Of a stretch of 27,453 nucleotides of DNA, positions 8,092-15,557 are shown piece after piece. Every line of letters begins with the position of its first letter. Positions within the stretch are counted from its first letter, which is position 1. Under the pieces are notes generated by a model. That model had not been told where the DNA came from. It ran no database searches and saw nothing but the letters and a program-made list of their open reading frames with translations. Made by a program: the position numbers and the translations under genes. This stretch comes from an uncultured Candidatus Saccharibacteria bacterium (GTDB lineage Bacteria; Patescibacteriota; Saccharimonadia; Saccharimonadales; Saccharimonadaceae), in the NCBI GenBank assembly GCA_948623715.1, contig CAPHDI010000016.1, positions 1 through 27,453 of the forward strand. Reading direction: 5' to 3'.

Positions 8092-8118
8092 TCATACGAA
8101 CTTCAGAGTAGCCTTAAA

Positions 8119-8472
8119 CTATTCCGCTACGTACCCGCTCGCGCTCGCCGTCTCCATGCTCGACGCCACCTCACTATTCTCGCTTGCCGCAATCGACGTC
8201 AATCGCGCCTTCTCCACCGCGAGATCTTCCTTCTTCGCCGTTAGCTCCGAAATCTCACTTTCAATCGCCGACAGTTCATAATCATACCCCGTCGCCCGTG
8301 TACTCTGCGACACATAAATCAACCCAAACATCAGCACAATCGCCCCGATCATCCCAGCATATGCAATCGGTCCTAAATTTTTCTGAGTATGTCGTACTGT
8401 ATTAAAATTCCTTGACCAAGTACCGGTACTTGTCGCCGCACTCCTTTTGGAGACATAAGTCTGGGGTCTCAT
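8119..8472 (-). CDS. ftsL: FtsL/DivIC-like division protein
   Basis: A 117-residue bitopic protein: a basic, Ser/Thr-rich cytoplasmic N-terminus (1-32), one membrane helix (about 36-55), then a heptad-like coiled coil (about 63-95) and a short Ser/Ala-rich tail. Size and topology match FtsL/FtsB/DivIC, small proteins that activate FtsWI through their coiled coils. Sequence conservation in this family is too low to separate FtsL from FtsB; position between rsmH and ftsI is what favours FtsL. A GAGG Shine-Dalgarno precedes the ATG at 8470-8472. A 560-nt non-standard region separates it from rsmH. Confidence 0.7.
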   Translation of the reverse strand: MRPQTYVSKRSAATSTGTWSRNFNTVRHTQKNLGPIAYAGMIGAIVLMFGLIYVSQSTRATGYDYELSAIESEISELTAKKEDLAVEKARLTSIAASENSEVASSMETASASGYVAE

Positions 8473-8512
8473 TAAGTTTTCCTCGCAGTTTTGTTTTTAT
8501 TTTATAATTTCA

Positions 8513-8800
8513 TTTTTCAAAAGTTGTCGTCATTAATTCCAAGTGTCTCTTAAAACCCACGACCCGAAAATTCATAGACCAGGGACTCGTAAGTACGAAC
8601 CCCTGGGAAGGTCATGTATTTTCCAAACACTCTACGGCTTTAACCCTACAACCGTGGTGAGCCTTGCGGCCCATAGCGCGAAATCTCCACCCCGGCGATC
8701 AAGCTCGCTGGAAGCCCGGCATTTCGCGAAAGTCGTGCGAGACGCCCCATATCTTACACTTAGACGTCTCACACTTTTCGTAGAGAATGCAAACTCTACT
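8513..8800 (-). ncRNA. Unassigned structured region between rsmH and ftsL-like
   Basis: Part of a 560-nt gap inside a cluster whose other same-strand genes overlap or nearly touch. Strong hairpins are visible: GTGAGACGTC/GCGTCTCGCAC (about 8735-8772), CGCGAAAT/ATTTCGCG (about 8677-8729) enclosing GCGA/TCGC, CCAGGG/CCCTGG with an inner TTCGTA/TACGAG stem (about 8578-8606), and GTAGAG/CTCTAC at 8780-8799. I searched for RNase P, tmRNA and SRP signatures on both strands and found none. Strand is assigned by the surrounding operon; a TATAAT at 8503-8508 would also permit plus-strand transcription. Could be an RNA processed from the dcw mRNA, a leader of the ftsL-like gene, or an unrecognised housekeeping RNA. 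Confidence 0.5.
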
Positions 8801-8812
8801 TATTTCCTATTC

Positions 8813-8881
8813 CTAGCGGAAGTGGACTTGCACTTTTTGCGCACGAGAACGGTTGCTAGTTACAATGATTTGGCGTGGCAT
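8813..8881 (-). CDS. Possible 22-aa basic peptide / leader ORF
   Basis: The minus strand has a canonical AAAGGAGGC Shine-Dalgarno (plus 8888-8896) seven bases before an ATG opening 22 codons (MPRQIIVTSNRSRAQKVQVHFR) and ending at TAG. It is rich in Arg/Lys and lies directly upstream of the hairpin-rich region. The good ribosome binding site is the only positive evidence. It may be a leader peptide whose translation affects folding of the downstream RNA, or a small protein. I do not recognise a family. The remaining stretch 8882-9031, back to rsmH, shows nothing convincing. Confidence 0.35.
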   Translation of the reverse strand: MPRQIIVTSNRSRAQKVQVHFR

Positions 8882-9031
8882 ATTTTTGCCTCCTTTATTT
8901 ATTTTATGTTTTTATTTTGCAGCATCCCCGATCCCTATCAACAAACTGTTTCTAAGGTATCAAAAACACTACCTTTATCATTCCCCGACGATTCGCTCAT
9001 CGCGCCCTCAATCTCGCAGAATCTCCACACT

Positions 9032-9907
9032 CTACTTTTTGATTGCAGCGCGCAACTTCGCACTTCTCGCCCGAGGGTTGATAAACAACTCCTCATTTTC
9101 CGCAACAATCGGCTTCTTCGTGAGTACTGTTAGTTCTGATTCCTCGCCATAACTCGACTGTTCTTTTAGATAATCCTTTACTAAACGATCTTCGAGACTA
9201 TGGAATGTAATCATCGCGACTCGCCCACCCGGTTTTAACAATTTCGGGAGTAGTGGCAAAGTCCGCTCGATTTCTCCTAGCTCATCATTTACTGCGATCC
9301 GAATTGCCTGAAAAGTCCGTGTCGCCGGATGAGTCTTCCCTCCTCGACCGTACTTCGCTAGCGCTTCGCCCAATTGCTTCGTCGATTTCCACGGTCGCCC
9401 ATGTACTATCGCTCGCGCAATCATCCTCGCAAACCCTGGTTTTTCCTCGCCGTACTTTTCTAGGATTTCTTCCAAATGTCTTTCATTCCAATGGTTGACA
9501 ATCCGATCAGCATCCAGCTCCTGCGACTGATCCATCCGCATATCCAGCGGACCATCCTTCGCAAACGAAAACCCTCGCTCAGGTCTATCTAGTTGCGGAG
9601 AAGATGCTCCAAAATCCATCAATATCATATCAAAAGCGTTTCCACACTCAATTTCCTGTAGCACCGCACTATAAAAATCTTCATGCAATAAGTTCAGCTC
9701 CATTCCTTGAAACTTTTCCTTTAGAACTTTTATTGCATTCTCATCTCGATCGACTAAGACCGAGTCTTTATAATTCCGTGTTACATCCAAAATCTCACTA
9801 GCATGTCCCGCATATCCCGCCGTCAAGTCTAAATACGACTCACCCGGTTTCGGATCCAGAACCGCTAATACTTCTGATAGTAATACAGGTTTATGAAGTT
9901 CTTCCAT
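9032..9907 (-). CDS. rsmH: RsmH (MraW), 16S rRNA m4C1402 methyltransferase
   Basis: A SAM-dependent methyltransferase of about 291 residues that modifies N4 of C1402 in 16S rRNA. Family signatures: the N-terminal HKPVLLSEVL, the SAM-binding DLTAGYAGHASEIL, DFGASSPQLDRPERGFSF and ITFHSLEDRLVKDYLK near the C-terminus. The ATG at 9905-9907 (MEELHKPV) is chosen over an upstream in-frame TTG at 9943 because that TTG is part of the -35 box and the -10 box lies between the two, so the TTG cannot be in the mRNA. The chosen ATG is 6 nt after TATAAT, giving a leaderless transcript. It is the first gene of the dcw cluster; mraZ is not adjacent. Confidence 0.95.
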   Translation of the reverse strand: MEELHKPVLLSEVLAVLDPKPGESYLDLTAGYAGHASEILDVTRNYKDSVLVDRDENAIKVLKEKFQGMELNLLHEDFYSAVLQEIECGNAFDMILMDFGASSPQLDRPERGFSFAKDGPLDMRMDQSQELDADRIVNHWNERHLEEILEKYGEEKPGFARMIARAIVHGRPWKSTKQLGEALAKYGRGGKTHPATRTFQAIRIAVNDELGEIERTLPLLPKLLKPGGRVAMITFHSLEDRLVKDYLKEQSSYGEESELTVLTKKPIVAENEELFINPRARSAKLRAAIKK

Positions 9908-9913
9908 GTGTAT

Positions 9914-9943
9914 ATTATACACTCTTTGTTTGAGATCGTTCAA
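9914..9943 (-). promoter_or_regulatory. Promoter of rsmH / dcw cluster
   Basis: TTGAAC (plus 9938-9943), an 18-nt spacer and TATAAT (plus 9914-9919) on the minus strand. Six bases separate the hexamer from the rsmH ATG, so the first transcribed base should be at or next to the A of the start codon. Confidence 0.75.
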
Positions 9944-10023
9944 CTAGAAATTTCCGCGGGTTTGTTTTTAGTTTAGTTTTTGTTTAAAAAATGCTGATAT
10001 ACGATATGTATCTACTACAATTT

Positions 10024-10207
10024 TCGACCAACCTAAATCGGTCATACAAAATTATAGCCGTTGAGAGACTTATAGCGTATTAAATTTGAGTGGGTTTCTG
10101 GCCTCAGCATTACGAACCAATAGAGTTAATTGGGAGGTGTTTGTTAGAAGTACGTACGGTTTCTTTGTCGCGTATCCTAAACGCGCGCAAAAACTCCTAG
10201 TTGGTCG
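10024..10207. ncRNA. Candidate structured RNA in divergent intergenic region
   Basis: A 9-bp perfect inverted repeat TCGACCAAC (10024-10032) / GTTGGTCGA (10199-10207) encloses local hairpins GACC/GGTC (about 10026-10043), CCAAT/ATTGG (about 10117-10133) and CGCGT/ACGCG (about 10171-10187). Length and a closed, rod-like outline would suit a 6S-type RNA, but I cannot confirm the central bubble or an RNA-polymerase-like motif. A TACAAT at about 10014-10019 could start a plus-strand transcript. No clear terminator on either strand. The flanks (9944-10023 and 10208-10430) are T-rich and show nothing else. Confidence 0.35.
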
Positions 10208-10439
10208 ATCTCAAACTTTGTTAACTTACTTTATCTTTATTTTGATAATGTTTATTTTGTGGTTCCTCACATTTTACAACTTTTATTTTTGTAAATTCTG
10301 TTTTCTATTTTATTTTTGAATTTATTTTAGTTGTTTGTGTGGGTGTTCGTCCACTGATTTAAGTATAATCGACTTTTCCAAAAAACGCAAGTACTTTCGC
10401 GAAACTTTTTCCTCAACTTTCCCATCCTGTCCTAAAAAG

Positions 10440-10530
10440 TTTTCCACAGCCCCAACTTTTTATACTTATTCTTCCCTATTATAGTTTTCCACATGCTGGA
10501 ATCACTTCTAGATTTTTATACTTATTTTTA
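10440..10530. repeat. Paired TTTTCCACA / TTTTTATACTTATT repeats
   Basis: TTTTCCACA occurs at 10440-10448 and 10485-10493. Each is followed by an AT-rich TTTTTATACTTATT (about 10457-10470 and 10514-10527), making an imperfect two-fold repeat. TTTTCCACA differs by one base from the DnaA-box consensus TTATCCACA. It lies in the AT-rich gap between divergent genes, just upstream of the promoter at 10540. It may be a DnaA-binding or operator site; no dnaA or dnaN is in the window, so calling an origin would be unsupported. Confidence 0.4.
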
Positions 10531-10539
10531 TTAGTTGTA

Positions 10540-10548
10540 TGCTATAAT
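10540..10548 (+). promoter_or_regulatory. Extended -10 promoter of the KwaB-like gene
   Basis: TGC-TATAAT, 24 nt before the ATG at 10573, leaving room for a short leader with a GAGGT Shine-Dalgarno. The aldolase fusion gene 21 nt downstream is probably cotranscribed. Confidence 0.65.
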
Positions 10549-10572
10549 AGTAAAAATAAGCGAGGTAATACT

Positions 10573-11775
10573 ATGGATGCAGAGCAACCAGCCGATACAC
10601 TATCCCCAGACACGTTAGCAGATGCCGCCGATCAGGCACTTGATGAGATTGATCAAATCACGAGCACCGATTCTTCTTCTAATACATCTGATTCTCCCGA
10701 TACCGATACTTCCGAATCTCTCGGCTCCGAAGAATCGGACCATCCTGATTCAGACCCTGACGACGCCTCCAATGATGAGCCTGTTTATTATCATTCTGAC
10801 AATTCTACTTTTGATGTCTTTCACTGGGCTAACGAAATCGACGAGGTGAAAAACAACATCTCCGTCGAGCTTTTCCTCTTCAATAAGAATTATACTCCTT
10901 TCCGCGTCCGTTACTCCGACAAGCTTACTGCCAGCGTCAAAGCCATGTTTATGCAAGAAGCTACCGGCTATATTATTAAAGAAGCTGACAAAGGCCTTGA
11001 ATGTCGTGAATACGAAAAATCCGACGGTGAAGACAAAGTCATCTACCGCACAAAGCTTAGCAACGTCGGCCGCGCCGAAACTCTCATCCATCTCATCGAG
11101 CATGAATATCGCAATATCGACTCCTGGAATGACCACGTCGACGAGTTTAAGAAAGTCAAAGGTATCATCGCGAAATTCACTTATCCTGGTGACGATGGCG
11201 AGACCAAGGTTTTCTACATTGCAAAAGCTCTAAGCCCCTCTTCCGCCCTGAAAGGCGGTACTAGCTGGGAACTTAATGGCGAGAGTTTCGAGCCCTTCTC
11301 CGCCGAAGTTGCCCTCAAGATGCCCGACGATAATCAAGTTGCCATTATCGACGGCACCGTAGTTATTTTCAATCAATCGAAGTTCGAAAACTTATTCCAG
11401 TACGATTACAAATCCCAAGTTATCGCCGACGAAAAAGCCAAAGAACTCACTGATAAATATAAGTTGTCTTTTGCCGAGGGTCTCACATTAAACACTTTAT
11501 TGCAAGACAAGAAGCCGCTCGTCAAGAAACTTCAATCCCTCGACATCGCCGAGGAAATGCCCCAGGAGAAGCTCATTGACTACGCCGACGACATGCAGCT
11601 TGAACTTATGACCGACGACGACGGCTCCATCATCATCATGGACGATAAAGATCTCACTATGTTTGTCAATCTCCTCGCCGAAGATTACTTCATCTCCCCT
11701 GTCAACGGCCGCCGCTACGAAATTAAGTCAAAGAAATTACTATCAGAGCCAACCGGAGAGCCGCCGCGCGGATAA
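10573..11775 (+). CDS. DUF4868 / KwaB-like protein with acidic N-terminus
   Basis: A 400-residue cytoplasmic protein. Residues 1-75 are a low-complexity Asp/Ser/Pro tract; the rest is globular. Several segments resemble the DUF4868 family, whose best-known member is KwaB of the Kiwa anti-phage system: VAIIDGTVVIFNQSKFENLFQY (about residues 256-277) fits the family strand-turn plus F-E-x-x-F motif, and the C-terminal LLAEDYFISPVNGRRYEIKSKKLL fits the conserved ending. In Kiwa, KwaB works with the membrane protein KwaA; no KwaA is beside it, so a defence role is unproven here. It precedes a metabolic gene by 21 nt in the same direction. Family assignment comes from motif memory, not a search. 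Confidence 0.6.
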   Translation: MDAEQPADTLSPDTLADAADQALDEIDQITSTDSSSNTSDSPDTDTSESLGSEESDHPDSDPDDASNDEPVYYHSDNSTFDVFHWANEIDEVKNNISVELFLFNKNYTPFRVRYSDKLTASVKAMFMQEATGYIIKEADKGLECREYEKSDGEDKVIYRTKLSNVGRAETLIHLIEHEYRNIDSWNDHVDEFKKVKGIIAKFTYPGDDGETKVFYIAKALSPSSALKGGTSWELNGESFEPFSAEVALKMPDDNQVAIIDGTVVIFNQSKFENLFQYDYKSQVIADEKAKELTDKYKLSFAEGLTLNTLLQDKKPLVKKLQSLDIAEEMPQEKLIDYADDMQLELMTDDDGSIIIMDDKDLTMFVNLLAEDYFISPVNGRRYEIKSKKLLSEPTGEPPRG

Positions 11776-11796
11776 AATAAGGGTAATATATAATAT

Positions 11797-13644
11797 ATGG
11801 GCAAAATTTTAATCATCGGCAACGTCTTAAAAGATGTTTATTTAAAACTCGATGACCGTAAAAACGATTTTGAAACTGACGCCTCCGGCATTGACTGGAT
11901 GAATCTCGGTTTTAATGGCGCTGCGCATAACTATTTCCGACGCACTAGCGTCTACGGCGGCGCAGCTGTTTCCCTTTCCGTCCTCTATCGCCTCGGCCTA
12001 AACGTGGAGATCCTCAATTCTCGCACCAGTTTCGTCGACGGCGAAGTTATCTGGTCCGATCAGCCCGACAATTATCGCTACATTTTCTGTCATCACGACG
12101 AAATCACTTATTTTGTCCCCAGCGATCGCAAAGTTACCGACTGGTCCGCCCCCAGTGGCACGCCAGAATGGATCCTCGTCGATCGCTCCGCCATTATCTC
12201 TCCTCGCCTCGTTGACGAGCTAAAAAACTTCCTTAAATTCTCTCCCGCCACCAAGCTCGCCGTCCACGCCGAAAAGTACCAGACCCCATCCGGCAAACTT
12301 CTCGCTGAGATGGCTAATCTACTCTTCCTCGAAGACGAGCCGCCCATCCACCCCCCCGTCGAGATTGTCGATAAAGTTCCTGTCGATCATCCTAACACTC
12401 AGCTTGTTTGCCATATCAGTCCTCACAAAATCGTCTTCAGCGATGCTGAGGAGAGTTGGTCTCTCAGCAAGACCGACATGATGACTCACCTCACTGTCTA
12501 CTCGACTATCGTCGCTACAATTCTCGGAGTTATTTCAGTAGGCGGCTCCGCTGCAGACGCCGTGCTCTGGGCTCGTATTAATGCCGAGCAGGCTACTATC
12601 GCCGGCTCTCTTTCTACCCGCAAGCTTCAAGCGCTCGCCGAAGCCGAAAAAGAAAAACGTGCCAATCTTCAATACACCGCAAAACTTATCATGGCTCCGA
12701 AAAAAGGCCTCCTTGCTATGGACGAGTCCGATCAGAAGCTTACCGCTCGCCTCGTCGAATCCGGCATTCCTGGCGGCGAATCTCAGCGTCGCGCCTACCG
12801 CGAGATGCTCGTCACTACTCCCGACCTCGAAAAATACGTCAGCGCTATCATTCTTAACCCTGAAAATGCCAAGCAGAAATTTAAGCGTGGCCAGAGTCTT
12901 GCCGAATATATTACCAATCGCGGCATTATTCCCGGCCTTAAGCTCGACACTGGCCTCGCCGACATCATCGAAACTGGCGAAAGCTACACTACTGGTCTCG
13001 AAAGTCTCACCGATCACGCTCGTACTGCCTACACTAATGGCTTCCGCTTCGCAAAATGGCGTGCCGCCTTCACTATCCAGAAGAATCAACCCAGCTTCAT
13101 CGCCGTCGAGCGCAACGCCAAGCTTCTTGCTAGCTTTGCAAAAGAATGCCAGCTCGCCGGGTTAGTCCCAATCATTGAGTCAGACATTCTCTGGGACGGC
13201 AGCTATTCCATCGAGGAATGTGCCGCCGCTACTGACCGCGTCCTCGGTAGTATCTTCACAAAGCTCGAACAACGCCATATTGATCTCAGCGGCTGTATTC
13301 TCAAGACTAATATGGTTTCCAGCGGCAAAGATAGCTCTACCCCCGCCGCTCCCGAGGCTATCGGCATGGCTACTGCCGCCATTCTCCGCCACGCCCTTCC
13401 CCGCTACCTCGCCGGCGTTCTCTTCCTCAGCGGCGGTCAGCCTGCAAAAGTTGCTACCGAGAACTTCACTGCCATTTGTCAAAACGCCCCCTATCCCTGG
13501 CCGGTTAGTTTTGCTTTCGGTCGCGCTCTTCAGGATCCCGCCATGACCCTCTGGAAAGGTAAATCCGATAATCTTCGCTCCGCCCAAGCCGCTTTAAAGA
13601 AATACCTTGACGCTAATACCGACGCCATGCGTTACCTTCGCTAG
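11797..13644 (+). CDS. PfkB-like domain fused to class I fructose-bisphosphate aldolase
   Basis: A 615-residue two-domain protein. Residues 1-275 look like a ribokinase/PfkB fold: an N-terminal ILIIGNVLKDVYLKL strand, a YGGAAVSLSVLYRLGLNVEIL helix and an SAADAVLWARINAEQA segment near the end. The catalytic GAGD motif expected before that helix is not visible, so kinase activity is doubtful. Residues 290-615 are a class I aldolase: LLAMDES (Asp309), KWRAAF (Lys420, Arg422), VPIIESDIL (Glu461), ILKTNMV with Schiff-base Lys503, FLSGGQ (543-548) and FGRALQDPA. It should interconvert fructose-1,6-bisphosphate with two triose phosphates. The upstream ATG follows an AAGGG sequence by 9 nt. Confidence 0.88.
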   Translation: MGKILIIGNVLKDVYLKLDDRKNDFETDASGIDWMNLGFNGAAHNYFRRTSVYGGAAVSLSVLYRLGLNVEILNSRTSFVDGEVIWSDQPDNYRYIFCHHDEITYFVPSDRKVTDWSAPSGTPEWILVDRSAIISPRLVDELKNFLKFSPATKLAVHAEKYQTPSGKLLAEMANLLFLEDEPPIHPPVEIVDKVPVDHPNTQLVCHISPHKIVFSDAEESWSLSKTDMMTHLTVYSTIVATILGVISVGGSAADAVLWARINAEQATIAGSLSTRKLQALAEAEKEKRANLQYTAKLIMAPKKGLLAMDESDQKLTARLVESGIPGGESQRRAYREMLVTTPDLEKYVSAIILNPENAKQKFKRGQSLAEYITNRGIIPGLKLDTGLADIIETGESYTTGLESLTDHARTAYTNGFRFAKWRAAFTIQKNQPSFIAVERNAKLLASFAKECQLAGLVPIIESDILWDGSYSIEECAAATDRVLGSIFTKLEQRHIDLSGCILKTNMVSSGKDSSTPAAPEAIGMATAAILRHALPRYLAGVLFLSGGQPAKVATENFTAICQNAPYPWPVSFAFGRALQDPAMTLWKGKSDNLRSAQAALKKYLDANTDAMRYLR

Positions 13645-13653
13645 ACACACCAT

Positions 13654-13689
13654 ATTAAAATAACTCCTCATTTGAGGAGTTATTTTAAT
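13654..13689. terminator. Bidirectional terminator between aldolase fusion and rplY
   Basis: A 36-nt perfect palindrome: AATAACTCCTCA stem, short T-rich loop, TGAGGAGTTATT, flanked by AAAA and TTTT. It can terminate both converging transcripts. Confidence 0.9.
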
Positions 13690-13703
13690 CCTTCGTAAAG
13701 GCT

Positions 13704-14342
13704 TTACTCAGCCGCTGGAGCCTCTTCAACCGGAGCCTCGGCAGGCGTCTGAGCGTCTTCTGCCTCACGTGCCGCTGCTTCTGCTGCTGGATCGTAGACA
13801 TTCGCCACGACCGTCTCTGCCGCAAGTTCTTTGTCAGCGAGTTCGACATTTGCCGGTAACTGCAAATCCGCCACCGTAAGCTTACTGTCAAGACCAGCAA
13901 GCTTACTTGCGTCGACGATTACTTCCTTCGGCAGATCTGATGGCTTCGCTTTCACTTCAACTTCTTCCAAAACCTGCAAAATCACATAGTGGAATTTTGC
14001 CGCTTCCGACTTCTCGAAATCAACAATCGTAATCGGCGTCGTCGCTTCGACAACTTCATCTGCCGACACTGCTTGGAATTCTACATTGATAATCCGACGG
14101 CTCACTGGATCTACTGCGATATGCTTCACGATTGCGAGTTGCTTCTTACCATCAATATCAAGCTCGATTGGGGAGTGATAACCTGCTTCATTAAGAACCT
14201 TTTCGGTTACATTATAAACTGAGCTAGCCATCACTGGCTCACCCGCACCGTAGACTACTGACGGGATCAGTCCTGCTTCACGCAGAGCCTTCACTTTGTG
14301 CCCCTGCTCAGTCCGCTTATTCAATACTAGTTGACTAGACAT
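13704..14342 (-). CDS. rplY: Ribosomal protein bL25, long Ctc form
   Basis: The N-terminal L25 domain (SQLVLNKRTEQGHKVKALREAGLIPSVVYG..) binds 5S rRNA in the central protuberance of the 50S subunit. It is followed by the C-terminal beta domain of the long general-stress (Ctc/TL5) form and an Ala/Glu/Pro-rich acidic tail. The ATG at 14340-14342 (MSSQ) is chosen because an AAGGAG Shine-Dalgarno sits 10 nt upstream, whereas a possible start at 14369 (MFTKRSYYF) would put that sequence inside the coding region and add residues foreign to the family. That gives 212 aa. Confidence 0.92.
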   Translation of the reverse strand: MSSQLVLNKRTEQGHKVKALREAGLIPSVVYGAGEPVMASSVYNVTEKVLNEAGYHSPIELDIDGKKQLAIVKHIAVDPVSRRIINVEFQAVSADEVVEATTPITIVDFEKSEAAKFHYVILQVLEEVEVKAKPSDLPKEVIVDASKLAGLDSKLTVADLQLPANVELADKELAAETVVANVYDPAAEAAAREAEDAQTPAEAPVEEAPAAE

Positions 14343-14469
14343 AAAATAATAACTCCTTTTAGTAAACAATTCTGTCTTTATATCATTTTACTACATCTCC
14401 CCCTGTTTGGCAAGCTTGAGCCGTCCCATACTTCGACCCTTCTCGCCCTAGGTTCGTAAGATAGAATAC

Positions 14470-14497
14470 GGGGCGAGAATCCTGAGATTCCCGCCCC
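14470..14497 (-). terminator. Hairpin after the membrane-anchored exported protein gene
   Basis: GGGGCG-A-GAATC / GATTC-C-CGCCCC stem with a CTGA loop, 18 nt past the stop at 14516. The following T content is modest on the minus strand, so termination may be incomplete. About 125 nt separates it from rplY. Confidence 0.65.
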
Positions 14498-14515
14498 TTT
14501 CTGCGTTAAGAAATC

Positions 14516-15454
14516 TTACGCTTCCCTCTTCCGCTTAATTGCTCTACTTACGATCCAGAATACAATCAAGAATATCAGCAAGATAATCACAAACAAGAAC
14601 CAAATCGGGCACAAGAATACCAATTTTTCCGTCACACTTTCCTCATCAAAGATTTTTACCGTCTGCCTTACCTTGAAAATCCCCAGTTGTGGCGCACCCT
14701 CCCATTTTATCTCGTTATATCGCTTCGTCTCTGGGAAAATTATGTTGTCTTCCGGTTTTTCCTCATTTGTATAAACTTCTTCATCGCTAAATAGCGGAAA
14801 GACCTGCAGCTTATAAGTCGCTCTAGTATAAACATTTCCCGTATTTTCCACTAAAGACGTACCAACAATCGGCGGGTTAAACAAGAAGCTCGGCACTTTA
14901 TTCTCTAAAACTTTACCAGTCTTCGTAATCCGTCCATTCACATTTCCGTAAAGCAAATAGCCAAGCTGCCGTTCCGTCTTAATATTTCCATCATTCTCAT
15001 CCAGCGACACCATCGTCACCATGATTGACCCAGCCTGTGCGCCACCATGTGCATCGCTTGGCACATTTACGGCATACTTTAACGTCACGCGCCCGTCCGA
15101 ATCCAAACTTCCGCTTTCTTGATCTACCGAAATCCACTTTGCAATATCGGTATACTGCGTTTCCGTCGCAAAATCCGCATCGTAATTCACGCCCACCGCG
15201 CTATACGGCGCAAAACTAACCTTATAATCAAACTTCTGTTTACCCGTATTGCGAATCTCAAACTCACCAGTATATTCCTCCCCCGGCTCTAAATCCCCTA
15301 AGTTCTTCTGTGTTGGCGTAATTGCAATTCTATATTCCGGCGCATCATCAGAAACCGCCGCGCTTACTCGACCGACCATTCCTAGGCTACCCCCCCCAAC
15401 AAACGCCGCAGTCAATAACCACAAAACCAGCCCTTTTATTCTTATCGTACTCAT
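14516..15454 (-). CDS. Exported, C-terminally membrane-anchored beta-domain protein
   Basis: A 312-residue protein with a signal peptide (hydrophobic 8-28, AxA-like VSAA site at about 30-33), extracellular beta-rich domains beginning YRIAITPTQKNLGDLEPGEEY and FEIRNTGKQKFDYKVSF, a second region NVYTRATYKLQVFPLF, then a C-terminal membrane helix (about 282-305) and a basic tail. The layout resembles the DUF916-type membrane partner of Gram-positive WxL surface proteins. That is a resemblance in architecture, not a proven homology. It lies 103 nt downstream of a small secreted protein that shares a domain with the FISUMP proteins, so the two may work together in displaying surface protein. Confidence 0.6.
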   Translation of the reverse strand: MSTIRIKGLVLWLLTAAFVGGGSLGMVGRVSAAVSDDAPEYRIAITPTQKNLGDLEPGEEYTGEFEIRNTGKQKFDYKVSFAPYSAVGVNYDADFATETQYTDIAKWISVDQESGSLDSDGRVTLKYAVNVPSDAHGGAQAGSIMVTMVSLDENDGNIKTERQLGYLLYGNVNGRITKTGKVLENKVPSFLFNPPIVGTSLVENTGNVYTRATYKLQVFPLFSDEEVYTNEEKPEDNIIFPETKRYNEIKWEGAPQLGIFKVRQTVKIFDEESVTEKLVFLCPIWFLFVIILLIFLIVFWIVSRAIKRKREA

Positions 15455-15507
15455 CTACCTCCTTTATTTTCTTTATTATACCCGAAAAAACTCCCACCTT
15501 CAACAGC

Positions 15508-15539
15508 AAAATCTCGCCCCAAGAACGAGGCGAGATTTT
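15508..15539. terminator. Bidirectional terminator after the small secreted protein gene
   Basis: AAAATCTCGCC / GGCGAGATTTT perfect 11-bp stem with a 10-nt loop, 18 nt past the stop of the gene ending at 15558. The gene at 15454 probably has readthrough or its own weak promoter. Confidence 0.8.
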
Positions 15540-15557
15540 CACTTCACTCGCTATAAA

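Noticed and set aside
8513..8880. RNase P RNA, tmRNA or SRP RNA
   Set aside because: No GAGGAAAGUCC/ACAGAA pair, no tRNA-like 3' end with tag codons, and no GGAAGCAGC-type SRP loop on either strand.
9908..9943. Longer RsmH start at TTG 9943
   Set aside because: That TTG is the -35 box and the -10 lies between it and the ATG at 9905-9907.
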